The translations under genes and the position numbers were made by a program. A model generated the notes under the pieces. That model had not been told where the DNA came from and did not search any database. It saw nothing but the letters and a program-made list of their open reading frames with translations. Positions 35,539 to 47,270 of a stretch of 64,000 bases of DNA are shown piece after piece. Source of the DNA: Kingdonia uniflora (lineage: Eukaryota; Streptophyta; Magnoliopsida; Ranunculales; Circaeasteraceae); contig JACGCM010002300.1 of assembly GCA_014058105.1 (NCBI GenBank), forward strand, positions 1,728,487 through 1,792,486. The letters are read 5' to 3'. The first letter of the stretch is position 1; each line of letters begins with the position of its first letter.

Positions 35539-35880
35539 CTACCACACGTAAAGGGAAAATCTATTCAGAGATTTTTATTAACAAAACAGGCCTCCTCCCT
35601 CAGTCGTACCCAACACATTATTAATCTACCCAAACAGTTCACAAACACAACCTACCAGTTTTTCAAGAAAATAATACAGCAAAAGAAAAAATGGAAACAG
35701 AGGCATTAACATGTACTAGAAGAGCAACAATCGTCGACTCCGGTTACCGCTCACACCTCAGACGACAAAACTTTGTCCTTCTTAGTAAGATGATCACACA
35801 ACGCCGGAGGACTGCGTTCAAAATTCAAAAAGTTTCTCTCTCTAGAAATGTTTCTGCTTCTGTCTGCAATTGATTGTGTT
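35539..35880 (-). other. 5'UTR and UTR intron of antisense gene 1
   Basis: Between the TATA box and the ATG at 35538 lies a leader with a GAG/GTGTGAG donor (near 35753) and a GTGTGGTAG acceptor immediately before the ATG. The intron of about 210 bp is inferred from these two sites. A minus-strand ORF across 35751-36074 has no recognised motif and overlaps the promoter, so it is not taken as coding. Confidence 0.5.
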
Positions 35881-35902
35881 TTAAGAGAAGAGGGAAGAAA
35901 AA

Positions 35903-35910
35903 CTTTTATA
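35903..35910 (-). promoter_or_regulatory. TATA box of antisense gene 1
   Basis: TATAAAAG on the minus strand in the context TAATATAAAAGTTT, about 370 bp upstream of the ATG at 35538 and about 30-40 bp upstream of a plausible leader. It is internal to the element and points opposite to the LTR promoter. Confidence 0.55.
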
Positions 35911-36079
35911 TTACCCCTCAGTTTCTGAAACGACGGCTCTTCGGGACACGTGTCCACGTCATCTCTCCTAACAGGCACGTCTTTTCGTTTGCCCTCATAA
36001 TGATTTTTGGGGTAACGTGTTCTCTTATCACGTCTGTCCATCTCCTCCGCCATTATTACGGACTCACTGCCCAAAAAGA

Positions 36080-37642
36080 TTTACACAGATCTTACAGCAC
36101 GATTACTTCCAGCAACAACATTCCACGGCTGCACGATCCTGCTACACTTTTTTATAGCATGGTTCCAATTCAAAACAACCTAAGTACAGCTATTACAGCT
36201 GTCACTTACCACAATGTCGGCTTGACAGACACAGAAAAATCAGCGGCAAATCTTGTTTCAGTTCCATTTCATTCAAAAATTATTAGAGATACAGAAAGCA
36301 ATGTTGAGCCGGCCTCAGCACAAGCAAATCATTTTATTATGATCGACCGTCCGACTTTACATACAATGACAGAACGGATAACTCTCCTCACCAAGAGGAA
36401 TGATTTCAATATCAACAACTCTCACAAGTATATCCAGCGCGTGCTCAAAGGCTCCGACCCAGTTCCATCGATGATAACAAGTATTCAAGTTGACAACGGC
36501 ATGGCTCTAAATAACTCATGGCACGAAAGGGATCACGACCTTGTCATCACCACAGACATAACAACACTAAAATCTCAATAAGGCCACATATATATCAGGG
36601 TGACCTACACAATTCGGATATATCAACACTACGTCCTACATATTTTTGACCTATGTCATCAGTGACTAGTTCGATATTTGTTCAATGGTGTCTTACAATA
36701 GTTCTAAAAGCAACTTCAAGCAATTACAAGACAAGATAATGGATTTCGAATTTATTATTCAAGAAAAACAAGTTACAAGAACAAACACTTAAACAGTTCG
36801 GAGATAAAGATTACAAGTTCTACAGACATTTTTATCTTCTACAAAGAATAGCCTACGTTGCAGATGACAGTGCAACACTTGAAAAGAAACAATGGAGGGT
36901 CTAGCAGAAAAACTCAAAACTCAAAGATGGAAATTGGAATGAGGCAGAGGACAAAATTAATCCCACCACTCCCCCATAACCCCCACCTCCGCTTCCAACG
37001 AAGGACCTCATCCACCGTTATAATACCCAATCTTTCGCAGGGTATCGACAGTACTTCTCAGACGACTTCCCCGCCTTCTCGTCTTCCTCCAACACCGCAT
37101 CTTCTGCAAGTATCCGCAGATAGGACCGACGGTGAGTAGCAAACAAAACTACATAGTGAAATCGCCACAATTGATGAAAATCATCCTCCGCCTCTTCTAC
37201 TTTTCCCACGTCATCCCATGGAAAGTTGGGGGTACAGGGATTGGAGTTGGCAACGAAAGGCTTTCGTTGCCAAAATAGCGAGTTTGCAGACTCGCCATTT
37301 TTGTCTGAACTCTAACTTCATATGTTTGGCGTCGATTTGTCACCATCACTGCTACTCAACCCAGCATAAAAGTCTGACAACGTTAACCAGGGTGAACAGT
37401 GATAGCAACTATTTACAATATTTTATAGCAGTAACATTTAATGCATTCCACAACTTCCAATAAGGTATTCATTCCAAGTACAGGTCTCAAGAGGAATTTA
37501 TGGGAAACCCAACAGTCAAAACTACTATTTTTCCAAGGAAAAATGGAGCCATCAATACAGCATTCAATTTAGACGACTGGACTTTTCAACCAACACCACT
37601 CGCAACGCACGTTTCTCTTGGTATTGGCTGAGAAGGGGCAGT
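36080..37642 (+). other. Element C 3' region: sense ORF, hairpins and polypurine tract
   Basis: A plus-strand frame of 235 codons (35874-36581) is free of stops but shows no motif. It overlaps the antisense promoter and may be chance. Two hairpins sit next to each other: a perfect 13-bp stem with one-base loop, TTGGCAACGAAAG/CTTTCGTTGCCAA, at 37247-37273, and GCGAGT/ACTCGC at 37278-37295. The purine tract before the 3' LTR is at 37630-37642. Confidence 0.6.
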
Positions 37643-38385
37643 TGTAAGGACTTATTTCTAACCCCCATACTGAGTCCGATATGCAAACTCACATAACTCG
37701 AGTAAACGTACTGATAACCAATCAAGGATTAAAGCAAGGAGATCGTTATACAGACTTCCTCATCTACAGCTCGGGGATGACGAAGCATCCAATAAAATCA
37801 CACTAAATACTCAGATATCTATCAATAGTTCGAATACACGCGAACACTATTGGAGATCGCATCGTCATCAACAGTTAAAAGATATCAAAGCATCTTGTGA
37901 CTTCGCGCTACCAAAGATACTCCTCCACTTATTGACAGATCGTATGTACGCGAGCATCATAGGAGATCGTATGAAACTACAACCAGATAATGTTAATAGA
38001 TCCGTTACAAATCAACAAGTATCAAGACGTTACAAAAGTCCACCGTGAAGACTCATCAAAACCTAATATTGTAACGTTCTTCATCAATGTAACCAACGGT
38101 CATATTATAAGACCTATAAATAAGACTAGATAGCTACGAATCAAGAGGAGTGCACTGAGAACCTCTAAGAGATCATTTCTACATCTCTCTCTCTCTTTGT
38201 AATAGCTAGCAGTCTAAATATCTCTCTCTCTTTCTAAAATCCTCAGGAGAGGTCGTGATTTTTAACCCATTCAAGGGTTTTCCACGCTAAATCTAGTGTT
38301 GTTTATTTTCCGTTCATAACTGAACATCCTAGATTTCAAAGGTGTAAAGCGTTATCTTCATGCAATACGAAAATAGGCTATTACA
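37643..38385 (+). repeat. 3' LTR of element C
   Basis: 743 bp, TGTAAGG... to ...GGCTATTACA, followed by the GGTAC duplication. TATAAATA is at 38115. Confidence 0.96.
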
Positions 38386-38390
38386 GGTAC

Positions 38391-40500
38391 TATGGAGTTT
38401 CATATTGCAAAAACCGTTAAAGTTGCATGAAAATTCATAAACCCTTGAAAATTCATAAACCCTTATACTATATGAAACTATATTCAAGAAACATGGAATT
38501 TGCATGAAAATCCACAATCCCATTACAGGGAAATCAAATAAACATACCCATATAACAGAAGGATCAAATTCGCACAAGATCTATTTATGTATGATACACA
38601 TCGTAAAATAAACAATACTCATTGCAAAAAACATGAAAGTGACATGAAGACATCCTTAAACGTACCTTCACAACATTCACAATTTCTCCAGAAGCTGGGG
38701 GGAAGCTGTAAACCTTTATAAATCCCATCCTCTCTTAAAGCCGATCTTCTCTTTTGTATTAGGTCTATTGATTAACAAAGAACCTCAGAATTACCAGCTC
38801 ATTCATCTACCCTTTAACCAATTTGAGAACAAAAGATGAGGTTCTTGGGATGGAATTAATCAAGCTTATTTCTCAAGTTCGGGATTATCTTCAATGATTG
38901 CACAATCATATTGAAAGATGGCATCCAACTATAAACCAACCATCCTCTCTTCTCGCAGCATTGGGATGTAAAGCAACGGATTATACGCCTTAGTCAAAGG
39001 CGGTCGCAAACTTGGACTACGCTTGCACCTGTATGAACATGATTCACACTCCGGGCAACTCTCTTGTTCTTTTGAATGCAAAATCTTCTTTAGTCAGCTC
39101 AATTGCAAGGGTTTTAAAATTGAAGAAACCGCCATTACTCCAGATGTTTCATGTCTCCATAGAGATGATACTGGAGCACGTACAATTGAAACTGGGCAGA
39201 AATCAAATGTCCTCCTATCAAACCCATCCTCGTAAGGAGACCATTGGTACAGAGGTCTTCCCTAGAAGCGATTCACTAGAAATTCAATCCACCATTTTGA
39301 CCTTCAAAGTTCAATATGAAAGACGAAAATTATAATCCTTAAAATCAGAGTTTCACTTATTTAAACTTTATTTGTAGATTTGACCAAAGAAGCTAAACTC
39401 AAGTTTAACCCATGCATATCAGTAACTGAACATTAGGATAAACACTAACATTATATCCTCCATTATGCTATAGAGCAAATCATTTTTCGGTACTGAGTTA
39501 GATTCTGGCATGCTCTAAGTAAAAATACCTTCACAAATTCAGCAACCCAAACTTGTAGATTTGAAAAATAAGAGGTCAGCTAAATTCAGCAATGACCCAT
39601 TAAACCATCTCTAATAGTTTAAAGGTTTTGTTAGATGCTTACAGGTTAGTCGTGGATACCCATTGAACCATCTCAAGGAACTCCTACAAATTCCCTTCCT
39701 TAGGCACTTGAAAGCAGAAGAGAAAATATTAATAATCATAAGAAGAAGAAAAAAAGGGCTTTGTAAATATCTTCTCTAGTAAATAAGAAGACGAACCTGG
39801 TAAAGCAATGAAATAACTAGATTAGTGGGCCATCTCAGATTTGGTTTAATGCATTTCAGCTATTACTTTCACCTCCCAAACTGTATCACCAGTACTTTAA
39901 CAACAAAAGAAACACCTATTTTAAAACAAATACTCTTAACCTGAAAAAAAGAATATGAGAACAGAACCAAAGCTCAGATGAACTACAAAACTCTTTGAAC
40001 ATCAGTCTTTTGGACAATGTTGAAAGTAAAACACATTGGGAGAATAACAAAAAAAACCATTAGGGTTTAAATAAGGAAATGAATCCCGAATTAATAGAGT
40101 AGGTGTATTTACCCAAAAAGATGCCATCCCTCGTCCTCCATCAACCATGATGAACAGAAAAACATACCCATCGATCCAGTATTTTCGCCACAATATACAA
40201 GATCTAGACTCTTTAAAACCTTCAGAAACAAAAGTTTGAAGTCAAAAAAGGAAAGAATTGCACAAACAAACCAATTACTGTGGATTTTTTACTTCTTTTT
40301 AGTGGAGGTTTAATACTTCTAAAAATTCATATGACAAAAAAAATAATAGAGCAAACAAGTTACACAAATTACAAAATATCTAAGTTAAAAACCTCGACAA
40401 AGCAAAAGCTTACAAGATTTTAGTCACAGGATTGATTCAAAAGAAACGAAGCAATAGATTTTGACGCGGCTACCAGATTGCTGGAAAGAACCTTGGAACA
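38391..40500. other. No firm gene right of element C
   Basis: About 2.1 kb of AT-rich sequence continuous, before insertion of C, with 23103-23783. ORFs at 39012-39335 show no motif in either strand. I cannot support a gene here. Confidence 0.45.
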
Positions 40501-40635
40501 TCAATGACTATCAGTTTTGCAAATGGAGCACTTTCCGGAGTAGAACTGCTTTGATTTCAGATTACGAATGACCCTATCTGCCTCTGCCTGGTGAGCCTCC
40601 TTGTTCCATTTCTTCGAATATTTCTTAGGCAACAT
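40501..40635 (-). CDS. Small unidentified ORF (44 aa), possible terminal exon
   Basis: The minus-strand ORF starts MLPKKYSKKWNKEA, continues with an acidic/basic helix-like stretch (EADRVIRNLKSKQF) and ends CSICKTDSH. The sequence upstream on the same strand has 5'UTR-like AACCCTAATTCAATG (about 40830). A partial tandem duplication (TTTGGATGGAxTCCTATA twice, 40650-40770) lies between. The composition looks protein-like rather than random, but I do not recognise a family. It may be an exon of a larger gene. Confidence 0.35.
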   Translation of the reverse strand: MLPKKYSKKWNKEAHQAEADRVIRNLKSKQFYSGKCSICKTDSH

Positions 40636-41041
40636 AATAGTCCTTGACCTTTGGATGGAGTCCTATAGCCCTCACCTAGAACAAGTGCACCACATAGTGG
40701 TTGGGACATCAATAGCATAATAGTTTTTGATCTTTGGATGGAATCCTATAACTCTCACATAGTGATCGCGACATCAATCAATACATCGAAATTAAAATAA
40801 ATATACGCAGCTTCTTCTTTGATTGCATTGAATTAGGGTTGAAATACTTTGAGCTGAAAAGTTCGGCGATGACAGGGATTTTTGATTGTTTCATCTCGGA
40901 TCTGTAATGGGTCTCTCTGCTGGTCGATTTGGGGATGGTTTGAGCTTAAATGATGCTCCTTCGCACATATGGTCAGCGGAAATCTTAAAACTCATGGGGG
41001 AATGTTTGCGGGGGACTCCCTGAAGTTGATTATGACATTAG

Positions 41042-42292
41042 TTGTGGGCATGTTCTTTTGACTATAAGGTTGAAGGTTCGGAACAACGGGGGAAATGCTT
41101 TACCAAGGAGGGTTTTAATTCTTGGCAAAACTTTGATTATCACTGCCATAATATATTTAGAAGGTGCTTGATTGGTGGTGGTGGTTTGTTCCAGCCAATA
41201 AGAGTAGAAAGGATGAACAAAAATACAAGGCAGGGTCATCAAGTGTCAGAGCTTGAGACCAAAGCTATCGCATAAAGTAACAAAGGCTACTATGTTTGAT
41301 AGGCATAGTGCTTCAGAACCAGGTTCTAAACTTGAGATGGAAAAAATGGTCCAAGGGAATGCTCCAATGGAGTAGTGTGAGGCGAGTAGGGGTCATTTGA
41401 GCCGCATGAGATGGAAATCCAAAGTATGTTGCCAGATTTAACCCGGTTGAAGAAACCAAATATTACGGATGATACAGAGTGCGAATTCATTAGAGTCTAC
41501 TCTCGGTAGACAAATGCCCGGGTGATAGAAAGGTACATGGCACGAAAAATAATGGTAGCCTTTAGAAGATAATTGATTAGGGGAGAGCATGGTTTTTCTA
41601 ATCTGAGATGCACAAATTTATATAAGCCTTTGGAAAAGACGGGTAGGAGAAGGAAACCGCAAGGCTCACTTGATGATCTTCACGAATCGCTAGGTTCTTA
41701 TGATCCTTTTACGGGATTTATTGCTTCTATTGGGTTTATGCCGATGGTAAATAATACATATAATGAGTAAATTGAGATTCAAACAAGTACTACTAAGCAG
41801 AAGGGGAAGAAAGAAGGGACTAGAGAGATAACAAAATTATGTTCTACTTAAGAAAAAGACCAAGCTAGATGAGGTTGATTCCAAAGAGAAAAATGATAGG
41901 AGTTCAAAAAAGCTCACAAATGCTGGGAAGAGTGGAAACGTGGTGGGAAAGCCTATTAAGGAGAGGATAGAGGCAGTTATCGGGTATGTCAGGAGGGAGA
42001 CAATTTCAATTATGGCAGCCATTGAGCTTAAAGTTGTTGAGCATAGGATAAAGTGATTGAAATGCTTTCGTTAATTCAAGATGAGAATAAACAACTTACT
42101 CGAGCTATGAGAGCAGGGAACGGAACGGGGGAGGTATCTTCTAGAGGGCATATATCTAAGTCTTCTGAAGATGAGATTGATGATAGACTTGATAAGGAGA
42201 GAGGTGCAAAGTCAAATTCGCTGAGTCGGGTTATGGATTTTGTTGCAAGTCTTAGTAGGGTGGAGGAGACAAGGAGAGCAAAATGGTTACTT
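41042..42292 (+). pseudogene. LINE ORF1-like region
   Basis: Open pieces at 41042-41275, 41573-41770 and 42053-42367 run in different frames with stops. The first (EGSEQRGKCFTKEGF) and last (charged, IKDENKQ-like coiled coil) resemble the variable ORF1 of plant LINEs in position and composition only. No zinc knuckle is visible. Confidence 0.5.
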
Positions 42293-43030
42293 ATGCACAT
42301 TAAAGTAATTACGTGGAATGCGAGGGGGCTGAATATGAGGGAGAAAAGGAGGGATGCCAGGTTTTAAGTGAGAAAATTCATGCCTTTTATTATGTTATTA
42401 CAAAAAAACTAAATTCAAATTTGTGGATCAGCGTATTGTTAGAAAGATTTGAGGGTTGAAAGAGTGTGGGCGGACGACATTAGATTCTTTAGGGGATTCC
42501 AGAGGTACGTTGGTTATGGTTATTTGGGATTCAGGGGTGATAAAGGTTCTAGAAGATCCGTTGATAGGAGTTTATTCTATCTTGCTTCACAGTGAGAATC
42601 TCTATGATCAGTTAAAGTGGGTGGTAACCGAGGTGTATGGTCCAATCGATAACCGGGATAGGTAAACTTTTAGGAGGGGATTTATGATATTAGGCGTATG
42701 TGGGATGAGACGTGGTGTATTGGGGGTGATTTCAATGTCATTCGTTCCGCTCATGAGACAAAATGAGATACTAGAATCAACAGGAATATGAGAGAGTTCA
42801 ACAATTTTATCCAAGCCCACAAGCTCATTAATCAACCACTTAGAAGGGTGAAGTTTACTTAGTCTAATATGTAGAGAGATCAGGTTTTGAGTAAAATATA
42901 TAGGTTCATGGTAGGTAGTACTTGAAAGAGTTATTTCTGTGGGGTTTCACAAGTGCAATGTCGAGGATATCCTCAGATCATACCCTTTTGTTTTTTTATT
43001 GCAGGCAGCTCGCTTCATATTTAAGCGTTG
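42293..43030 (+). pseudogene. LINE endonuclease domain (broken)
   Basis: ATG at 42293 opens MHIKVITWNARGLN, the start of the exonuclease/endonuclease/phosphatase-type domain of LINE ORF2. Later blocks are WVVTEVYGP near 42620, GGDFNVIRSAHE near 42720 and SDHT near 42975, in changing frames. This enzyme nicks target DNA so that RT can prime on it. Stops break the domain at least four times. Confidence 0.82.
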
Positions 43031-43598
43031 GTGGCTTTGGTGCAACGATTTGATTTCTTTAATAGAAGAGTGGTGAAATTCTTTCTCCTGGTTACATTTT
43101 ATGGTGTAAGCTGAACGTTCTCAAGCCTAAGTTGAATCATTGGAGTAAGTTTAAGTTCGGTAAATAGAGTTGAAAATCAAAACACTTATGAAAGAAGTGA
43201 AAGGGGGAATAAGATGCAAATAGAGGAAGCTTTGAGTAATACTGAAGTCATGGAAATATGTAAAAGTAATAGATCTTAGACTAGACGATAAAGATAAAAT
43301 GAGAGAAAATTGAAGAACACAAAGACTACATTGTGATTATCTGAGTTAGGTTACAACATATACAACTTGACTACTTATAGCCTACAATAAAAAGAGAAAA
43401 GACAAAAATGCCCTTAGGCATTACACCACCTACATCAATCTCTAACACCCCCCGTCAAACTCTAGATGGTATTACAAATAGCATCGAGAGTTTGCAAGTA
43501 AGAATTAGAATATTCCACAGAATTCGAATTTGAGGAGATATCCAAGCAAATGCTACTCAACCGCCAATAGTATTCTAACCAAAAATAACAAGAACCAC

Positions 43599-44032
43599 CA
43601 GGGGCGGATTTAGAGGGGGGCGGTCACCCCCCTGAGAATTTTGTTAAAAAATGCCTATATAGGTATATATAAAAAAATTAGCATTTTTATTTGTCCTAAT
43701 GGCATCAAGGAAAGTTATCTCAATTGGTAAATTGTGGAGCTCCTAATCCAAGAGTCTAAGGTTCAATTCTTGATGATATCAAATAAGAATCTTATTTTGA
43801 TATTTTTTTCACCTTGAGTTGATCATGTCATTGCCGCAAAAAGCTTCGATTTTTTTATGAGATAAGTGAATCCGGATAATTTGCTAGTCAAATATAATGC
43901 TATATTTGATTGATTTTTAAGTTTAAAATACCGTTAAATGGCACAAAAAAAAAATTGCAAACCCCCCAATACCTTAATAATTCATCACAGTACCTTTGTC
44001 CCCCCAAACATGAAATCCTGGCTCCGCCCCTG
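43599..44032. mobile_element. Non-autonomous hAT element with CAGGGGCGGA ends
   Basis: 434 bp. It starts CAGGGGCGGATTTAG, ends ...CTCCGCCCCTG (10-bp terminal inverted repeat CAGGGGCGGA) and is flanked by a perfect 8-bp duplication AGAACCAC (43591-43598 and 44033-44040), the size made by hAT transposases. It contains no transposase. An internal tRNA-like stretch at 43711-43784 has an A-box-like ATCTCAATTGG and a B-box-like GGTTCAATTC. Confidence 0.95.
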
Positions 44033-44099
44033 AGAACCACATCCCGGAAATAGCTTAGATACTCAACTTTCTAAATCCGTTGCATAACTAAAGTAAGAA

Positions 44100-44400
44100 C
44101 ATGTAACTTAACCAGATGTGACCAACTGTCACCAGAACCTAAATAAATACGAAGTAACCACCAGACCCTACACAAATGCGAACTAACTGCTAGACCCTAC
44201 ACAAATGCGAACTAACCGCCAGACCCTACAGAGATGTGAATGAATCGCCAGATATGTAAACTAACCGCCAGATTCTACCATAAGCGAACTAACCGCCAAA
44301 TCAATCATAACTAGATATGAACTAACAGCTAGATCCTAACATATGCAAATTAACCGACAGATGCAAACAAATCACATGATCTTAGCCGATGTATACAAAT
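44100..44400. repeat. Degenerate tandem repeat of about 33 bp in element I
   Basis: CGAACTAACCGCCAGACCCT and variants recur about seven to eight times. Similar units occur in element J near 47980-48090. Confidence 0.75.
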
Positions 44401-45535
44401 CGTCAAATCCTCCGTGCTTGAGCTGTTGCTTGGAAACACAACCAAAAAAAGTAAAACATACCCAAACTAATCCCCACTAAAATCAAAACCGAACCAATAA
44501 CTGCACAAAAGATAACTAAAGCGTTGTACTGAATCGTCATCATAGCTTTTGAATATATAACTAATAATCAACGTAAACTTAAATCGATGCAGCTTCAGAC
44601 CTTCAAACGTCTCGATTCTTTCATCCCTTGAGATCCCGACTAATAGCTCCAATGTAAATCCCGGATATGAAAGAGTGGCAAAACAAAATAAAACTCAGTT
44701 TGTCTCTTTGAGAAAACAATTCATCTCTTCCTGAAGTGATTGATTTGTAATCAGTCTCCACTTGATCTCAAACCCTCAGATGATTCACCAATCTGTTTGG
44801 TACCAATAACACAACCAGCAAGCGATATGAGAGAGCTTAACTGATTGGTGAAAACATATCTTCTCAGAAATCACAGAAATTGCAGAAGCCCAGCTCTTAG
44901 TCCCAACAGTAGTTAAGAGCAAAACCCCACGATCCAACGATGCAAAAATATACCCTTTGATTTTAACAAAAGATTTGTGATATCGGCAATACACAATCAA
45001 TCTCAACAGTTTAGCAAAACCTCAAGCAAAAAACAGATTTGGGTATACCAATCAAATAATGTTTCGGCAGCAACAAAAACCCCAAGCCAAGACAAATCTT
45101 AATTGGATCGAATAAAACTCTAACCAGCAACGCCCCCAAATTGATTTCAAGCTCCAAAATTGCAGAAAATACAGGACAAAAAGAAGCACCTGATTTGAAA
45201 TCGAGATTTAAAAGCCACACCAAGACGAATCGCACTCAGAAATGCAGATTCCAATTAAACCCAGCTCTTGATATAGATTCCAAAAAAAAAAACCTTCGAA
45301 GAGAAGAACAACGAAAATCAGCTTATAGAAATAAAGGAACCCGCTCTGATACCATGATAGATCTTAGAAGATAAAAAGAAAAGGAGAGAAAACTGAAGAA
45401 CACAAAGACTACATTGTGATTATTTGAGTTAGGTTACAGCATATACAACTTGACTACTTATAGCCTACAATAGAAAGATAAAAGAAAAAAATGTCCTTAG
45501 GCATTACACCACCTACATCTATCTCTAACAAGAAG

Positions 45536-46580
45536 AAGGTTGAGATTCATAAGTTTTTGCTTTGGGAGGAAATTAAATGGAAACAACAATCTGGGGTGAA
45601 GTGGCAGAAAAAAGACTACAATACAAAGTTGTTATTCATTCGATAGTGAATGGAAGACGGTGGATCAATAGCTTGTCAAAGTTATGGATTGTTGATCAGC
45701 TCGTGAATGATAACAACATAGTCAAGGAACACATTGTTGAGTATTACTCACGTTTGTACAAGAAACCTCACCATTAGGGACCGAGATTGGAAGGGTTGGA
45801 GTTCAATGGTATCAGCCCATAGTATACAAAATAGGGAATTTGATGAGGAAGAGATTTTGGAGGCTTTGAGGAGTTGTGGTAGGGATAATAGTTTCTTTGA
45901 TTGGAGACTAGATTCAATTTTTCTTAAACTTAGGCCAAAGTCCTTTGCAGCTAGGGAACGAAAGAATTTTAGGCTGCTCAATCTTATCTTTAGTGTTTAC
46001 AAGATTTTTGCTAAGGTTTTGGCCAAAAGATTGATAGTAGTGATAGGCTTTGCGATCTCGAAATTCCAAGGTTTTTTTTTTCCAAACGGCAAATCCTGGA
46101 TCCCCTATCGCCAACAAGTCTATCAATTCTAGAATGAGGAAGGGAGTGTTCGGCTGTGTTTGCAAAATTGATTTTGAGAAGGCTAACAACCATGTTAGCT
46201 GAAACTTTAGTTTATATATATTAGAAATGATGGGCTTTGGAGAAAAGTTGAGGTGCATAAAAGTTTGTATTTTGATAACAAAGGTTTTCAGTCTTGGTTG
46301 ATGGAGTTTCGACAAGTTTTTTCTCCAACTTTAGAGGAATTCGATAGGGTGATCTGCTATCTCATTTTTTGTATTGTCGCGGAGGAGGCTCTGAGCAGAT
46401 TGGCTTGTAGAGATAAAAACTTGGGCCTGGTTCATAGGTTTAAGGTGTATAAGAGGAGCCAGAGATTACTCAGCTTTAGCTTGCAAATGATACTATTTTT
46501 TCTTTGGGATGACATCGAAGGATCTCGTAAACTCAATTTACTATATGGAAAAAAGTTGGCAAATTGGGACTAAAAATTTT
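45536..46580 (+). pseudogene. LINE reverse transcriptase region (broken)
   Basis: In shifting frames the sequence reads the region before RT (EIKWKQQSGVKW, GRRWINSLSKLW, IVEYYSRLYKK), then NFRLLNLIFSVYKIFAKVLAKRL near 45970-46040, the linker GRQILDP-like block, and later ALSRLACRDKNLGLVHRFKVY near 46390-46450. The catalytic F/YADD is not intact: the expected place reads LQMILFF near 46485. This is a decayed LINE ORF2. Confidence 0.82.
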
Positions 46581-46984
46581 TACTGCTCAAAAATTGGTTA
46601 GGGATGGCTTATCGGCCGAGGTGATTAAAGTCAAGTTTGGAATTGGCAAATTTGTGTCTCCAAAACAAGCTTACCACTTCATATGGCGTAGGAATATGAA
46701 GGTCAATTTTCAACACATGAGACAAGTTTAAGGAAGGTATCGATAGTATTACTGGAGATGGGTAGAGACTAGAGGGCTAGCTTTTGGCACGATGTCTAGT
46801 TTAACTTAAGACCATTGCTATAATATATTCTTATTTATACAAATTTTGTGATCCAAAGCTTGGGAAAGTGAAGGAGTTTTACGAAATCAGCTTGAATTTT
46901 TATTTTTAAAGATATTAATTTAATAGGGAGCTAAAGGATCTTGGCTTTATGATACTAAAAGTCACATCAGTTACAAAAAAATAG

Positions 46985-47270
46985 ATGTGGAAGTGGGTTG
47001 GGAATTGGAAATTCACAAGGAAATCTATGTGTAACCACTTAGCAAAAGCTAGGAACACAAAAGGTAGGTATCAAATTATAGACTTCCCGAGAGGCTTGGT
47101 ATGGAATAGACACATCCCGTCCAAAGCAATTTTCTTTTATTGGGGTGGCTTGGGGCAAGCAACGACTAAAAACCAATTAACACAAAGATGTATTAATGTG
47201 TAACTCTTATGCCTTCTTTGCGGCATTGTGGATGAGTCCATTGATCTTACATAGCCCAATTGTGACGGAA
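46985..47270 (+). pseudogene. LINE zf-RVT domain
   Basis: The piece WKFTRKSMCNHLAKARN, then GLVWNRHIPSKAIFFYW and, after a stop, LCLLCGIVDESIDL, is the zinc-binding domain found C-terminal to RT in plant LINEs (zf-RVT). The C-x2-C pair is visible near 47210-47225. Confidence 0.82.

Larger units (their letters stand above)
23789..38385 (+). mobile_element. Element C: complete 14.6-kb Tat-type Ty3/gypsy element with antisense genes
   Basis: LTRs at 23789-24537 and 37643-38385 start TGTAAGG and end TTACA. They are flanked by a perfect GGTAC duplication (23784-23788 and 38386-38390). The order is LTR, primer site, gag, protease, RT, RNase H, archaeal-type RNase H, integrase, 146-bp tandem array, a roughly 5-kb region with genes on the opposite strand, a purine tract (GAGAAGGGGCAGT, 37630-37642) and LTR. 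Hand comparison of the first 480 or so LTR bases gives about 30 differences, so the insertion is not young. Stops and frameshifts in gag-pol mean this copy is inactive. Confidence 0.96.
43267..45530 (-). mobile_element. Element I: small non-autonomous LTR element in the LINE
   Basis: LTRs at 43267-43449 (183 bp) and 45355-45530 (176 bp) read TGTTAGAGATAGATG... to ...AGATCTATCA on the minus strand. An exact GCTCTGATACCA primer site (minus sense TGGTATCAGAGC) lies at 45343-45354. The purine tract GACGGGGGG (minus sense) lies at 43450-43458. The flanks AAAAG (43262-43266) and AGAAG (45531-45535) match at 4 of 5 bases. The internal part has no gag or pol. It holds a run of about 33-bp repeats with GCGAACTAACCGCCAGA at 44110-44390 and a hAT insertion. 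Confidence 0.85.

Noticed and set aside
39012..39335. Protein-coding exon in the plus or minus strand
   Set aside because: Some Cys-containing minus-strand reading looks protein-like, but stops interrupt it and no family or splice sites could be supported.
43711..43784. Functional tRNA gene
   Set aside because: Boxes are present but no full cloverleaf could be paired by eye, and it lies within a hAT element; kept only as a tRNA-like finding.
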